Positions 46,208 to 55,196 of a stretch of DNA of 64,000 bases are shown piece after piece (position 1 is the stretch's first letter; each line of letters opens with the position of its first letter). The notes beneath the pieces are model-generated. The model saw only the letters and a list, made by a program, of their open reading frames with translations. It ran no database searches and had not been told where the DNA came from. Origin of the DNA: CAZTUH01 sp964616175 (GTDB lineage Bacteria; Pseudomonadota; Gammaproteobacteria; Burkholderiales; Burkholderiaceae_B); NCBI GenBank assembly GCA_964616175.1, contig CAZTUH010000007.1, positions 50,858 to 114,857 of the forward strand, written 5' to 3'. A program made the position numbers and the translations under genes.

Positions 46208-46382
46208 CCATGTTTTATCAACTTTAATACGATTTATAATTTCCATTATACGTAAACCAATATTTCTATAAAATCCATCATTACTTGGAACTTCTACCTT
46301 TTTCAGAAAAAAGAACAAAATTATTGGATAAAATCTTCGAAACCCTCGATAATCAATATTAAGACAAATTAGGATAGCAATG

Positions 46383-48329
46383 TTATTTTTCTTTATTTAC
46401 AAAGCTGTTTAGCTCAATATAGTTTGGTCTTGCTTGTTCTTTGAGAAACTTCACAACTCGAGAAATCTCGTTATGGCTAACAAATGCACCATGTATGCGA
46501 GTTGGTAGGCTACTCCCAGTAGGCAAATATAACATATCTCCCTTACCTAATAGGTTTTCTGCTCCTCCCTGATCAAGTATTATGCGTGAATCAATTTTTG
46601 AGGAAACCTGAAAGGCAATCCGTGCAGGTATATTAGCTTTAATTAAACCTGTAACAACATTGACGCTAGGTCGTTGTGTTGCTAGTACCAAGTGGATGCC
46701 TGCAGCTCGCGCTTTTTGAGTTAATCTAATAATCAATTCTTCAATTTTTTTACCAACTGATATTACAAGATCAGATAATTCATCTATGATCACTACTATA
46801 TTTGGAAGAAGAGATGATGAATGAATGCTTCCAGCATCTTGGCAGATTTTATCATTGTATTCTGTTAAGTTTCTTGTACCTAATTGACTCATCATCTTGT
46901 ATCGAACTTCCATTTCCTGAATACACCAGCATAAAGCATTTCTTGCTTTATGCATATCGGTTATTATTGGAGTGAGAAGGTGAGGTATGCCTTCGTATAA
47001 GTTCATTTCAAGCATTTTTGGATCGATAAGAATTAACCTTATATTTAATGGACTAGCTTTATATAGCAAAGATAAAATTATCGAGTTCAAACCAACTGAC
47101 TTTCCAGAACCAGTTGTACCGGCCAATAATAGGTGAGGCATTTTTGATAAATCTGCAATTACAGCCTTTCCAAAAATATCCTGTCCTAAAGCTAATGCTG
47201 TCGATGAGTTGCAATCAATATATGCTTTGCTTCCTAAAATCTCTGAAAGCTTAATAGTATGTTTTACTGGATTAGGAAGTTCTATTCCCATGCAATTTTT
47301 TCCAAGTATTGTATTTGTTACTCTGAGATTTTCTGCTCGAAGTTCTCTTGCTAGATCCTTTGATAAAGAAAAAATTTGACTTCCCTTAACTCCCTTTGCT
47401 GGTTCTATTTCATAGCATGTTACTACAGGACCTACCTTCACTGATACAACTGAAACAGACACTCCAAAATCTTTTAACTTACTTTCAATAAGATCTGAGA
47501 TATTTTGAATGTTATCTCCAGTCATTTTTATCTTATAATTTTCATTAGATTGCTCATCTAAAAGATCTAAGCAAGGCATGTTGATCATCTGTCCAGATGT
47601 CTTCGAATTCTCAGTATTTAATCTTCGGGAACATATCTGATCATTCTTCTGTATTTTTACATTTTTAGATTGTTTTAAACGTTTATCTCTTTTTTTGTTA
47701 ATAGAGGTAAGCAATTTATATAAAAATTCGAAGATTTTAATCGAGATATTGGATATAGAAAAAAATAAATTTACTCCACATATGAGAAAAAGTACTAATA
47801 TAATAATTGTTGGTACGGTACCAGTTACTTTGAATAGATAATCCAAAATTAGATTCCCAAAAAAACTTCTATTCCAATCAAATGCTTCGAAAGTATCAGA
47901 AAAACATGCTTCCAAACCTGTAGATCCAATCAGAAGGAGAAAAAAACCTGAATATCTTCTTAATGAGCTATCTTGTATACAATTGAAAATTTGATTTATC
48001 AGGGTTTTTAAAAAGGAACTAAAAAGAATAATGACTAACCACCAAGCAGATCGTCCAAACAAAAAAAAGAAAAGATCGGATGAATAAGATCCTAACAACC
48101 CACCTTTATTTTTTACTTTTATGACTTTCCAAGAATGAGACCAAGCAGGATCCAATGGATCCCAAGTAATAAATGCTAAACTCAAAAACATGGTCAATAT
48201 TCCAAGCCAGATCAGGCGAGTTTTATATAGGAAATTTATAAATTTCCTGGAAAAAACAAAAATTCTTTTAAAAAAAAATTTGATAATATTTCCCGATAAA
48301 AAATAGTGATTCAAATAAATTTTATCCAC
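46383..48329 (-). CDS. ftsK: DNA translocase FtsK lacking the gamma domain
   Basis: Septal DNA pump. Four or so membrane segments in residues 25-200 are followed by a short basic linker and the alpha-beta motor with Walker A LLLAGTTGSGKSVGLN and Walker B NIVVIIDELSDL, and RPSVNVVTGLIKANIPARIAF. The protein ends at residue 648, about 18 residues after the motor (KFLKEQARPNYIELNSFVNKEK). The C-terminal winged-helix gamma domain, which reads KOPS and activates XerD, is missing, and no gamma-like sequence was found in the 176 bases before lolA. Typical Burkholderiales FtsK is about 770 residues. Confidence 0.92.
   Translation of the reverse strand: MDKIYLNHYFLSGNIIKFFFKRIFVFSRKFINFLYKTRLIWLGILTMFLSLAFITWDPLDPAWSHSWKVIKVKNKGGLLGSYSSDLFFFLFGRSAWWLVIILFSSFLKTLINQIFNCIQDSSLRRYSGFFLLLIGSTGLEACFSDTFEAFDWNRSFFGNLILDYLFKVTGTVPTIIILVLFLICGVNLFFSISNISIKIFEFLYKLLTSINKKRDKRLKQSKNVKIQKNDQICSRRLNTENSKTSGQMINMPCLDLLDEQSNENYKIKMTGDNIQNISDLIESKLKDFGVSVSVVSVKVGPVVTCYEIEPAKGVKGSQIFSLSKDLARELRAENLRVTNTILGKNCMGIELPNPVKHTIKLSEILGSKAYIDCNSSTALALGQDIFGKAVIADLSKMPHLLLAGTTGSGKSVGLNSIILSLLYKASPLNIRLILIDPKMLEMNLYEGIPHLLTPIITDMHKARNALCWCIQEMEVRYKMMSQLGTRNLTEYNDKICQDAGSIHSSSLLPNIVVIIDELSDLVISVGKKIEELIIRLTQKARAAGIHLVLATQRPSVNVVTGLIKANIPARIAFQVSSKIDSRIILDQGGAENLLGKGDMLYLPTGSSLPTRIHGAFVSHNEISRVVKFLKEQARPNYIELNSFVNKEK
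46929..46953. repeat. 10-bp perfect inverted repeat inside ftsK motor
   Basis: Arms 46929-46938 and 46944-46953 with a 5-base loop, in the codons of MHKARNALC of the motor domain. Confidence 0.85.
48229..48248. repeat. 20-bp perfect palindrome inside ftsK 5' region
   Basis: Positions 48229-48238 and 48239-48248 are exact complements without spacer, in the codons of RKFINFL before the first membrane segment. Confidence 0.85.
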
Positions 48330-48537
48330 GAAGTAAATCTAAATTTTGAAAAAAATTTCAGCTGATATAGCAGAAAGGATATTAGTAGTCTGGATTTCAA
48401 TCATTAATAGGAAGATTTGAAGGTAATTTTTTAAAAAGAAAAGAAATCTTCTAAATAGAAAAATCCTATTAACTCAAAATTCAACTGGATACTGGATGCA
48501 AGAAAAACGTCTTTGAATTTAATTTTTCAACCTCAAA

Positions 48538-49674
48538 TTAACTGAAAAATTCTTTCACGCGATCGGTCCAGGATTTACTTTGAGGTGAATGGCGATATCC
48601 ACCATCATTTAGAGAGGCTTCAAACTGTCTTAGAAAATTCTTTTGTTCTTCATTAAGTCGGACTGGGGTTTCAACTATAATATGACAATACAAATCGCCA
48701 AGATTACTGTTTCTTATTCCGCGAATCCCCTTTCCTCGCAAACGAAATGTCCTACCAGATTGTGTGCCTTCAGGTATATGAATTTCAGCTTTTCCGTTAA
48801 GGGTTGGAACTTGAATTTCTCCCCCTAAAGCAGCTGAGGTAAATGGAATGGTCAATTCACAATGCAAGTTTTGACCATCACGTTGAAAAATTTTATGTTT
48901 TTTTATGTGAACTTCAACGTATAAATCCCCAGGACTCCCACCCATAACACCAGGTTCTCCATTTCCAGAAGATCTGATACGCATGCCATCATCAATCCCT
49001 GCTGGAATATTTACCTGCAATGTTTTATTGCAACGTAACTTTCCGCTTCCATTACATGAAGAACAAGGATCAATGATTTCTTTCCCTGCGCCATGGCATG
49101 CAGGGCATGTTTGCTGCACACTAAAAAAACCCTGCTGCATGCGTATAACACCTGAACCCAAACATTTGCGACAAGTTTTTGGGCTTGTGCCAGGCTTGGA
49201 ACCATTCCCGTGGCAAATAGAACAACTTTTCCAATTGGGAACTTGAATTTCAGTATTAAAACCACGAGCTGCTTGCTCTAAAGTTATTTCCAGAGAATAT
49301 TTTAGATCTGAACCCTGGTAACCATGTTGAGAACTACCTTTTCTACTTGCTGAGGTTCCAAATATTTCACCAAAAATATCTCCGAAAGTATCAGAGAAAC
49401 CACTTCCCATAGAAGAAGTATTTCCCTGTGCTCCAGATGTTAAGTTTGGATCTATACCTAAGTGTCCATATCGATCATATGCTGCACGTTTCTCAGGATC
49501 TCCAAGAATTTCGTAAGCTTCTTTAACTTCCTTAAATTTTTCTTCTGATTCTTTTCTATTAGAAGAATTCCGATCTGGATGATATTTCATTGCTAATTTT
49601 CGATAAGACTTTTTAAGGTCAATTTCAGAGGCATCTCTCGACACACCTAGAACTTCATAGAAATCTCGTTTCAT
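48538..49674 (-). CDS. dnaJ: Chaperone protein DnaJ
   Basis: Hsp40 co-chaperone that loads substrates on DnaK. The J domain has His32-Pro33-Asp34 (KYHPDRN), a Gly/Phe/Ser-rich linker follows (about residues 75-120), then four CxxCxGxG zinc repeats beginning CSICHGNG, CRKCLGSG, CPACHGAG and CSSCNGSG, and the C-terminal substrate domains. Length 378 is normal. It is 96 bases downstream of dnaK on the same strand; no separate heat-shock promoter was seen. Confidence 0.97.
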   Translation of the reverse strand: MKRDFYEVLGVSRDASEIDLKKSYRKLAMKYHPDRNSSNRKESEEKFKEVKEAYEILGDPEKRAAYDRYGHLGIDPNLTSGAQGNTSSMGSGFSDTFGDIFGEIFGTSASRKGSSQHGYQGSDLKYSLEITLEQAARGFNTEIQVPNWKSCSICHGNGSKPGTSPKTCRKCLGSGVIRMQQGFFSVQQTCPACHGAGKEIIDPCSSCNGSGKLRCNKTLQVNIPAGIDDGMRIRSSGNGEPGVMGGSPGDLYVEVHIKKHKIFQRDGQNLHCELTIPFTSAALGGEIQVPTLNGKAEIHIPEGTQSGRTFRLRGKGIRGIRNSNLGDLYCHIIVETPVRLNEEQKNFLRQFEASLNDGGYRHSPQSKSWTDRVKEFFS

Positions 49675-49770
49675 GATAAAAAAGCCTCATCATTCTCAAT
49701 AATTGGTTCCAAATGAAATTTAAAAGACATCATAAAAAATATAATTAAGGGTTCTTTTTTGATGCTAATT

Positions 49771-51681
49771 TTACTTTACTTCTTTAAAATCAGCGTCAAC
49801 AACACTGTCATCTTTTCCAGATTCATTAGCTGAATCTTGTTTTTCCGGTTGTTTATCTTTGATGTCAGCATACATTTTCTCTCCAAGTTTTTGAGATGCA
49901 GCTACTAAAGCTTCTATCTTAGAATTAATGCTATTCTTGTCGTTTTCTTTTAGAGCTTCTTCAAGATTCTTTATACATGATTCAATCGATTCTTTGTTCG
50001 AAGGTTCAAGTTTATCTCCATATTCATCTAGCGACTTTCGTGTGCTTTGTATCAGGCTATCCGCTTGATTTCTAATCGTAGCTAATTCTGCAATTTTCCG
50101 ATCTCCCTCTGCATTAATTTCAGCATCTTTAACCATCTTCTGTATTTCATCTTCCGAAAGTCCAGAATTAGCCTTAATGGTGATTTTGTTCTCTTTTCCT
50201 GTTCCTTTATCTTTTGCCGAAACATGCAGAATGCCATTTGCATCAATATCAAATGTTACCTCAATCTGAGGAATTCCTCGAGGAGAAGCAGGAATTCCTT
50301 CTAAATTAAATTCACCCAGAGCTTTGTTTCCAGAAGCTATTTCTCTTTCTCCTTGATATACTTTTATAGTAACAGCTGGTTGATTATCTTCAGCTGTCGA
50401 AAATATTTGAGAAAATCTAGTTGGAATTGTGGTATTTTTCTGGATCATTTTTGTCATTACCCCGCCAAGTGTTTCAATACCTAGAGATAATGGAGTTACA
50501 TCTAACAGGAGAACGTCTTTCCGATCACCTGATAGAACAGATCCTTGAATTGCTGCACCAATAGCAACCGCCTCATCAGGATTTACATCCTTTCTAGGTT
50601 CTTTCCCAAAAAATTTTCTAACTTCCTCCTGAACCTTTGGCATTCTAGTCATTCCTCCAACTAGAACCACATCATCTATATCGGAAACTTTGATACCAGC
50701 ATCCTTAATTGCAACCTGACAGGGTTCTATGCTCTTTTTTATAAGAGATTCCACTAGTGATTCCAACTTTGCTCGAGTAATTTTTACATTTAAATGTTTT
50801 GGTCCAGTTGAATCTGCTGTAATATAAGGCAGATTAATTTCAGTTTGCTGAGCAGACGAAAGTTCAATTTTTGCTTTTTCTGAAGATTCCTTGAGACGTT
50901 GTAATGCTAGAACATCCTTAGACAGATCAACTCCTTGTTCTTTTTTAAACTCTGCTATTACATACTCAATAATTTGCTGATCAAAATCCTCTCCACCTAA
51001 AAAAGTATCTCCATTTGTAGAAAGGACATCAAATTGTTTCTCACCATCTACATTAGCTATTTCTATGATTGACACGTCAAATGTCCCACCGCCAAGATCA
51101 TAGATTGCAATTTTCCGATCCTTCTTCTCTGTTTTGTCAAGACCAAAAGCCAAAGCAGCAGCAGTAGGTTCATTAATTATCCTTTTTACTTCTAAGCCAG
51201 CTATTCGCCCGGCATCCTTGGTTGCCTGTCTCTGACTATCATTAAAGTATGCAGGAACAGTTATTACTGCTGCCTTTATTTCTTCTCCTAGATAATCTTC
51301 AGCAGTTTTCTTCATTTTTCGAAGCACTTCAGCAGATACTTGGGGCGGAGCAATTTTCTTTCCCTGAACTTCAACCCAAGCATCGCCATTTTCTGCTTTA
51401 ACAATAAGATATGGCATTAATTCCACGTCTTTTTTAACAGCTTTTTCAGAAAATTTCCTGCCTATTAGTCTCTTAACTGCATGCAATGTATTTCTTGGAT
51501 TAGTAACAGCTTGACGCTTTGCTGGTGCACCAACAAGGACCTCTCCATCATCCATATAGGCAACAATTGAAGGCGTTGTACGGCCTCCTTCAATATTTTC
51601 AATAATTTTGGCTTGCCCTCCATCCATTATAGAAACACAACTGTTGGTAGTACCTAAGTCAATGCCAATTATCTTTTCCAT
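49771..51681 (-). CDS. dnaK: Chaperone protein DnaK (Hsp70)
   Basis: ATP-driven chaperone. MEKIIGIDLGTTNSCVSIMDGG begins the ATPase domain; IYDLGGGTFDVSI and VLVGGMTRMPKVQEEV are the phosphate and adenosine motifs; the linker DVLLLDVTPLSLGIETLGG leads to the peptide-binding domain. The tail ends DADFKEVK, close to the EEVD-like bacterial ending. Length 636 is full. A very good sigma-32-type promoter lies at 51749-51774. Confidence 0.98.
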   Translation of the reverse strand: MEKIIGIDLGTTNSCVSIMDGGQAKIIENIEGGRTTPSIVAYMDDGEVLVGAPAKRQAVTNPRNTLHAVKRLIGRKFSEKAVKKDVELMPYLIVKAENGDAWVEVQGKKIAPPQVSAEVLRKMKKTAEDYLGEEIKAAVITVPAYFNDSQRQATKDAGRIAGLEVKRIINEPTAAALAFGLDKTEKKDRKIAIYDLGGGTFDVSIIEIANVDGEKQFDVLSTNGDTFLGGEDFDQQIIEYVIAEFKKEQGVDLSKDVLALQRLKESSEKAKIELSSAQQTEINLPYITADSTGPKHLNVKITRAKLESLVESLIKKSIEPCQVAIKDAGIKVSDIDDVVLVGGMTRMPKVQEEVRKFFGKEPRKDVNPDEAVAIGAAIQGSVLSGDRKDVLLLDVTPLSLGIETLGGVMTKMIQKNTTIPTRFSQIFSTAEDNQPAVTIKVYQGEREIASGNKALGEFNLEGIPASPRGIPQIEVTFDIDANGILHVSAKDKGTGKENKITIKANSGLSEDEIQKMVKDAEINAEGDRKIAELATIRNQADSLIQSTRKSLDEYGDKLEPSNKESIESCIKNLEEALKENDKNSINSKIEALVAASQKLGEKMYADIKDKQPEKQDSANESGKDDSVVDADFKEVK

Positions 51682-51748
51682 GGTTTTTTTACCTTAAACG
51701 AACTTACAAATTTACAGTTAATTTTAGATTCAAATAGCTCCCAATTAC

Positions 51749-51774
51749 CTGGGGTCAGAAACAAGGTTTTCAAG
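51749..51774 (-). promoter_or_regulatory. Sigma-32-type heat-shock promoter of dnaK
   Basis: On the minus strand CTTGAA (51774-51769), a 14-base spacer and CCCCAG (51754-51749) match the heat-shock consensus CTTGAAA-N13-15-CCCCAT closely, 68 bases before the dnaK start. No CIRCE element is near. Confidence 0.7.
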
Positions 51775-51879
51775 ATAAATATGAAAAACAAAACAAAACG
51801 AAATTTTTCCTTTGAAAATTCTCAAATCCGGATTTAATTTAATATGTTTCTGAGAAAAATGAATCTAAAAACCCTGATC

Positions 51880-52449
51880 TTATTCTTTATCAATAGCTAT
51901 AACAACCATAGCAGGGCGTAGTATTCGATCCCAGATCGAATACCCTTTCTGAAGAACCTGAACTATTGTATTGATGTCTTGATCAGCAGTTTTGATTGAA
52001 GAAACAGCCTGATGAAGATATGGATCAAATTTCTCACCTGTTTTTGGAGAAATTTCCTTAATCTGATTTCGATCAAAGACAGAGACAAGTTGTCTCAAAA
52101 TTGCCTTCACACCCTCGTGAATCGATCTAATAGACTGATCCTTTTGAATCAATGAAGCTTCAAGACTATCCTTAACAGGAATAAGACTTTCTGCAAAAAA
52201 TTCTATGCCAAATTTTCTTGCTTTTGAAATTTCTTCCGAATTTCTACGTCTTATATTTTCGATTTCAGCATAAGCTCGAAGATTTTTATCTTTTTGTTCA
52301 CTAAGCATTTCTTCAGTTTTTTTTAGATCAGATTGAAGTCGGAGTATTTCCTCTTGTAATCCTTCTGAAGGTTTTTCAGAATTATGAGCTCCTTCTGAAC
52401 TAGAAGAATGATTATTCCCTGTACCATCTGTTTTATTATAGTCCGTCAT
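51880..52449 (-). CDS. grpE: Nucleotide exchange factor GrpE
   Basis: Releases ADP from DnaK. A long N-terminal coiled coil (about residues 30-95, EEILRLQSDLKKTEEMLSEQ) precedes the beta-wing domain with NIRRRNSEEISKARKFGIEFFAESLIPV and the C-terminal YSIWDRILRPAMVVI. Length 189 is normal. It precedes dnaK by about 200 bases that include the dnaK promoter. A 10-bp-arm inverted repeat covers the YSIWDRI codons. Confidence 0.95.
   Translation of the reverse strand: MTDYNKTDGTGNNHSSSSEGAHNSEKPSEGLQEEILRLQSDLKKTEEMLSEQKDKNLRAYAEIENIRRRNSEEISKARKFGIEFFAESLIPVKDSLEASLIQKDQSIRSIHEGVKAILRQLVSVFDRNQIKEISPKTGEKFDPYLHQAVSSIKTADQDINTIVQVLQKGYSIWDRILRPAMVVIAIDKE
51921..51943. repeat. 10-bp perfect inverted repeat inside grpE
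   Basis: Arms 51921-51930 and 51934-51943 with a 3-base loop, within the codons for GYSIWDRIL. Relatives usually have T-L-N where S-I-W occurs here, the three residues around the loop. Confidence 0.85.
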
Positions 52450-52488
52450 TTTGAAGAATTCCTTGATAAAAAATAGATACTGGCGAAA

Positions 52489-52515
52489 CTTGAGGGTAAT
52501 TTCTTCTATTTCAAG
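52489..52515 (-). promoter_or_regulatory. Possible sigma-32-type promoter of grpE
   Basis: Minus-strand CTTGAA (52515-52510), 13 bases, then CCCTCAAG (52496-52489), 40 bases before the grpE start. The -35 element is perfect; the -10 element matches CCCCAT only in part. Confidence 0.45.
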
Positions 52516-52674
52516 ATCGGGCAGATTTTTTATTGTATTTTTGCTAAGATGTCTTATTTTTAAATCTTTTTAAAGACTTATTTAAGTCTTCTTCTTTTTT
52601 CACTAAACAATGAACTTCTAGATCAAGATTTATATTTGAAACTAGTCTTTCGAAAAGATTTCAGAAAAATAGAA

Positions 52675-53775
52675 TTACCAATTCTGAATATGATGTAATA
52701 CTAATGAGTATAAACCTTTTATCCATGAAGAGTGATCATTAAGAGCTGGAATATATCTAAAATGTTTCCCTCCGCATTTTAAAAACATAACTTTAGATTC
52801 TTGTTCTATTTCTTCCAACGTTTCCAAACAATCGCAAACAAATCCCGGACACATTACATCAACACTTTGAACACCTTCCGAAGCTAGTTTTTTTAAAATA
52901 AAATCTGTTGAAGGTTTTAACCAAGCATTGAAACCAAAACGACTTTGAAAAGATATCTTTAGTTCTTTATCTGATAAGTTTAAACTTTTTTGAATTAGAG
53001 AAGCTGTTTCAAGACAATCGTGATAATAAGGATCTCCAAGAACCACTGAAGATTGTGGTAAGCCATGAAAACTGAGTACCAAAACTTGAGGCCGAAATTG
53101 TTTCTTTATCCAAAATTCTTTTATCTGATGTATTATCGGTTGAATATAATATTCAGAGGTATTAAAACGTTTGACAAAACGCATATTAGGCTGATTTCGA
53201 AGATTCTTCAAATATCGATTCACCTCATCTGAAACACTTGCTGTTGTACTTGAGGAATACTGAGGATACATTGGAAAGATTAAAATACGATTACATTCAC
53301 TATTGATCAATTTTTTCAGTGATTCTGCAATACAAGGTTTTCCATAGCGCATAGCTTGCTCAACCCTTATATTCAGATTCTTGGCACTAAACAATTTTGT
53401 TAGTTCTGTTACTTGTCGTTGGCTATAAACTGCAAGCGGAGATCCATCTTTCATCCAAATTCTTTGATAACGTGATTCGAGTTTTCTTGGCCTGGATAAT
53501 AATACAAAGCCATATAGAACAGGGATCCATATAAAGCGCGGAATTTCAATTACTCTTGGATCAGAAAGAAATTGGGACAGATATTTTCTAATACCTTTTC
53601 GAGTTGGAGATTCTGGGGTCCCAAGGTTTACTAAAATAACTCCAATTGGATCAATATTTTTACTAGGAGAAATAGGAAAGAATTTGGAAGCATTAAAGCT
53701 TGAACCTGTATTGATTTCACCGTTTGAGTGTTTCTTATTACGGATTTTATAGAAGAAACTAGAAAGGGAGATCAT
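52675..53775 (-). CDS. hemH: Ferrochelatase
   Basis: Inserts Fe(II) into protoporphyrin IX, the last step of heme synthesis. ILVNLGTPESPTRKGIRKYLSQFLSDPRVIE is the family start; VLSFHGLPQSSV carries the catalytic His and the C-terminal MCPGFVCDCLETLEEI holds the conserved Glu. A 40-residue N-terminal extension precedes the core. Next to grpE as in other Burkholderiales, but hrcA, usually found here, is missing. Together with hemW and fbpABC it forms an iron and heme theme. Confidence 0.95.
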   Translation of the reverse strand: MISLSSFFYKIRNKKHSNGEINTGSSFNASKFFPISPSKNIDPIGVILVNLGTPESPTRKGIRKYLSQFLSDPRVIEIPRFIWIPVLYGFVLLSRPRKLESRYQRIWMKDGSPLAVYSQRQVTELTKLFSAKNLNIRVEQAMRYGKPCIAESLKKLINSECNRILIFPMYPQYSSSTTASVSDEVNRYLKNLRNQPNMRFVKRFNTSEYYIQPIIHQIKEFWIKKQFRPQVLVLSFHGLPQSSVVLGDPYYHDCLETASLIQKSLNLSDKELKISFQSRFGFNAWLKPSTDFILKKLASEGVQSVDVMCPGFVCDCLETLEEIEQESKVMFLKCGGKHFRYIPALNDHSSWIKGLYSLVLHHIQNW

Positions 53776-54135
53776 ATTGACAATATCCTAGCAAGATATC
53801 CAAGAAACGAACCAGGTAGAACATAAGAAAAAAAATAACTATCTATCAAGATAAGTATTGATGATGATATCATCTCGAGAGTGAGTTATTTTCTCTAGTT
53901 TCAAGGAGTAATTTTTGATTCTTTTTTATTCATAAAATTTTTATTAAAAAAATAAATCCAATAAACAAGGAAAAAAACAGCTTTACTTTCCGAAATTTAT
54001 AAATTTTTTTTCCATTTCTAATTTTAATCATAGTTTTGTTTTTTAAGTGAGAAATTAAAACAATTTCTCACTTAAAAATTCCATGTCATTTATCTTTAAT
54101 AAATATATAAGATCTAACATACATTAACTGCATAT
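53776..54135. other. Divergent gene-free interval between hemH and nadK
   Basis: About 360 bases that carry both promoters. In Bordetella and Burkholderia hrcA lies at this junction (from memory); no HrcA-like frame or CIRCE box was found. It holds a 12-bp palindrome (GATGATATCATC) and the long hairpin at 54040-54078. Confidence 0.55.
54040..54078. repeat. 17-bp perfect inverted repeat upstream of nadK
   Basis: Arms 54040-54056 and 54062-54078 are exact complements around a 5-base loop, 58 bases upstream of nadK between divergent genes. T-tracts lie on the 5' arm and A-tracts on the 3' arm, the reverse of an intrinsic terminator, on both strands. Confidence 0.9.
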
Positions 54136-55044
54136 ATGCATTTTCCAATAGTTGCTCTAATCGGAAGATATCAAGATAACGGTTTAGATGTTCTGCTAAA
54201 ACAGCTTATACGAGTAATTACTAATAAATCTGAATCTCAGATTCTAATTGAATCAAGAACAGCTCATAACACAGGATTAATTGAATATCCAACTGCTAAT
54301 CTAGAACAAATAGGCATGAATGCTTCTCTAGCAATCATTGTTGGAGGAGACGGAACTGTTCTTGGAACAGCCCGATATTTAGCTCCTTACAAAGTTCCGT
54401 TGCTTGGAATTAATCATGGACGATTGGGTTTCATTACAGATATTCCAATTCAAGATTTAGATAATGCCATCAAACAAATCATGGAGGGAAATTATCAAAC
54501 AGAAGAAAGAATATTGCTAGAAACAGATATATGGAGAGAAAAGCAAAAGATGCACACAACATTATCTCTTAATGATGTCGTGCTAAATCGTTCTAGTAGA
54601 GGAGGAATGATTGAAATTAAGATTGAATGGAATAACTTATTCATGTATACACAGCGTGCTGATGGAATTATTGTTGCAACACCAACAGGATCTACAGCTT
54701 ATGCATTAGCTTCAAATGGCCCTATCCTTTATCCAGATTTACAAGCTATTCTTCTAGTCCCGGTTGCTTCACAAACTCTATCAAGCAGGCCTGTTGTAAT
54801 TCCAGAAGATGGAATTCTAAATATGACTCTTACTGAAGCAAGCCAATTTCCTGGAGCTAGTGCTCATTTTGATACACAAACTTGGTCAGATTTGCAAGTT
54901 GGAGATCAGATAGTTGTAAGAAAATCTAAACATACAATTTGTTTTGTTCATCCTAAAGGATATAGTTTTTTCTCTACTTTAAGGAAAAAATTACATTGGA
55001 ATGTAATGCCAGAATTTTCTGGAGTAAAATTTAAATCTCCTTGA
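54136..55044 (+). CDS. nadK: NAD kinase
   Basis: Makes NADP from NAD. The GGDG motif lies at residues 70-73 (IIVGGDGTVLGTARYL), followed by PLLGINHGRLGFITDI; NDVVLNRSS and TPTGSTAYALASNGPIL are the remaining NAD and catalytic motifs. Length 302 is normal. In relatives recN and fur stand between nadK and bamE; only 150 non-coding bases are left. Confidence 0.96.
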   Translation: MHFPIVALIGRYQDNGLDVLLKQLIRVITNKSESQILIESRTAHNTGLIEYPTANLEQIGMNASLAIIVGGDGTVLGTARYLAPYKVPLLGINHGRLGFITDIPIQDLDNAIKQIMEGNYQTEERILLETDIWREKQKMHTTLSLNDVVLNRSSRGGMIEIKIEWNNLFMYTQRADGIIVATPTGSTAYALASNGPILYPDLQAILLVPVASQTLSSRPVVIPEDGILNMTLTEASQFPGASAHFDTQTWSDLQVGDQIVVRKSKHTICFVHPKGYSFFSTLRKKLHWNVMPEFSGVKFKSP

Positions 55045-55196
55045 TCTTTATCAAAATTTAATTTGCTCAAGAGCTAACCATTCAATTAATTGTTTTAATG
55101 TTTTAATTTCTCAGGGTAGAAAACAGAATATGCAAAATTCTTTCTCGCATGATCAATATAAGATTTTTTTTAAATTTACATACCATACCTATCTCT

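Noticed and set aside
46208..46382. Possible remnant of the FtsK gamma domain upstream of lolA
   Set aside because: A peptide with GLRIMEIINRI faintly recalls LRIGYNRAARLIE, but the spacing and key residues do not fit in any frame.
53776..54135. CIRCE element or HrcA remnant
   Set aside because: No TTAGCACTC-N9-GAGTGCTAA-like sequence and no HrcA-like frame found in this gap or near dnaK and grpE.
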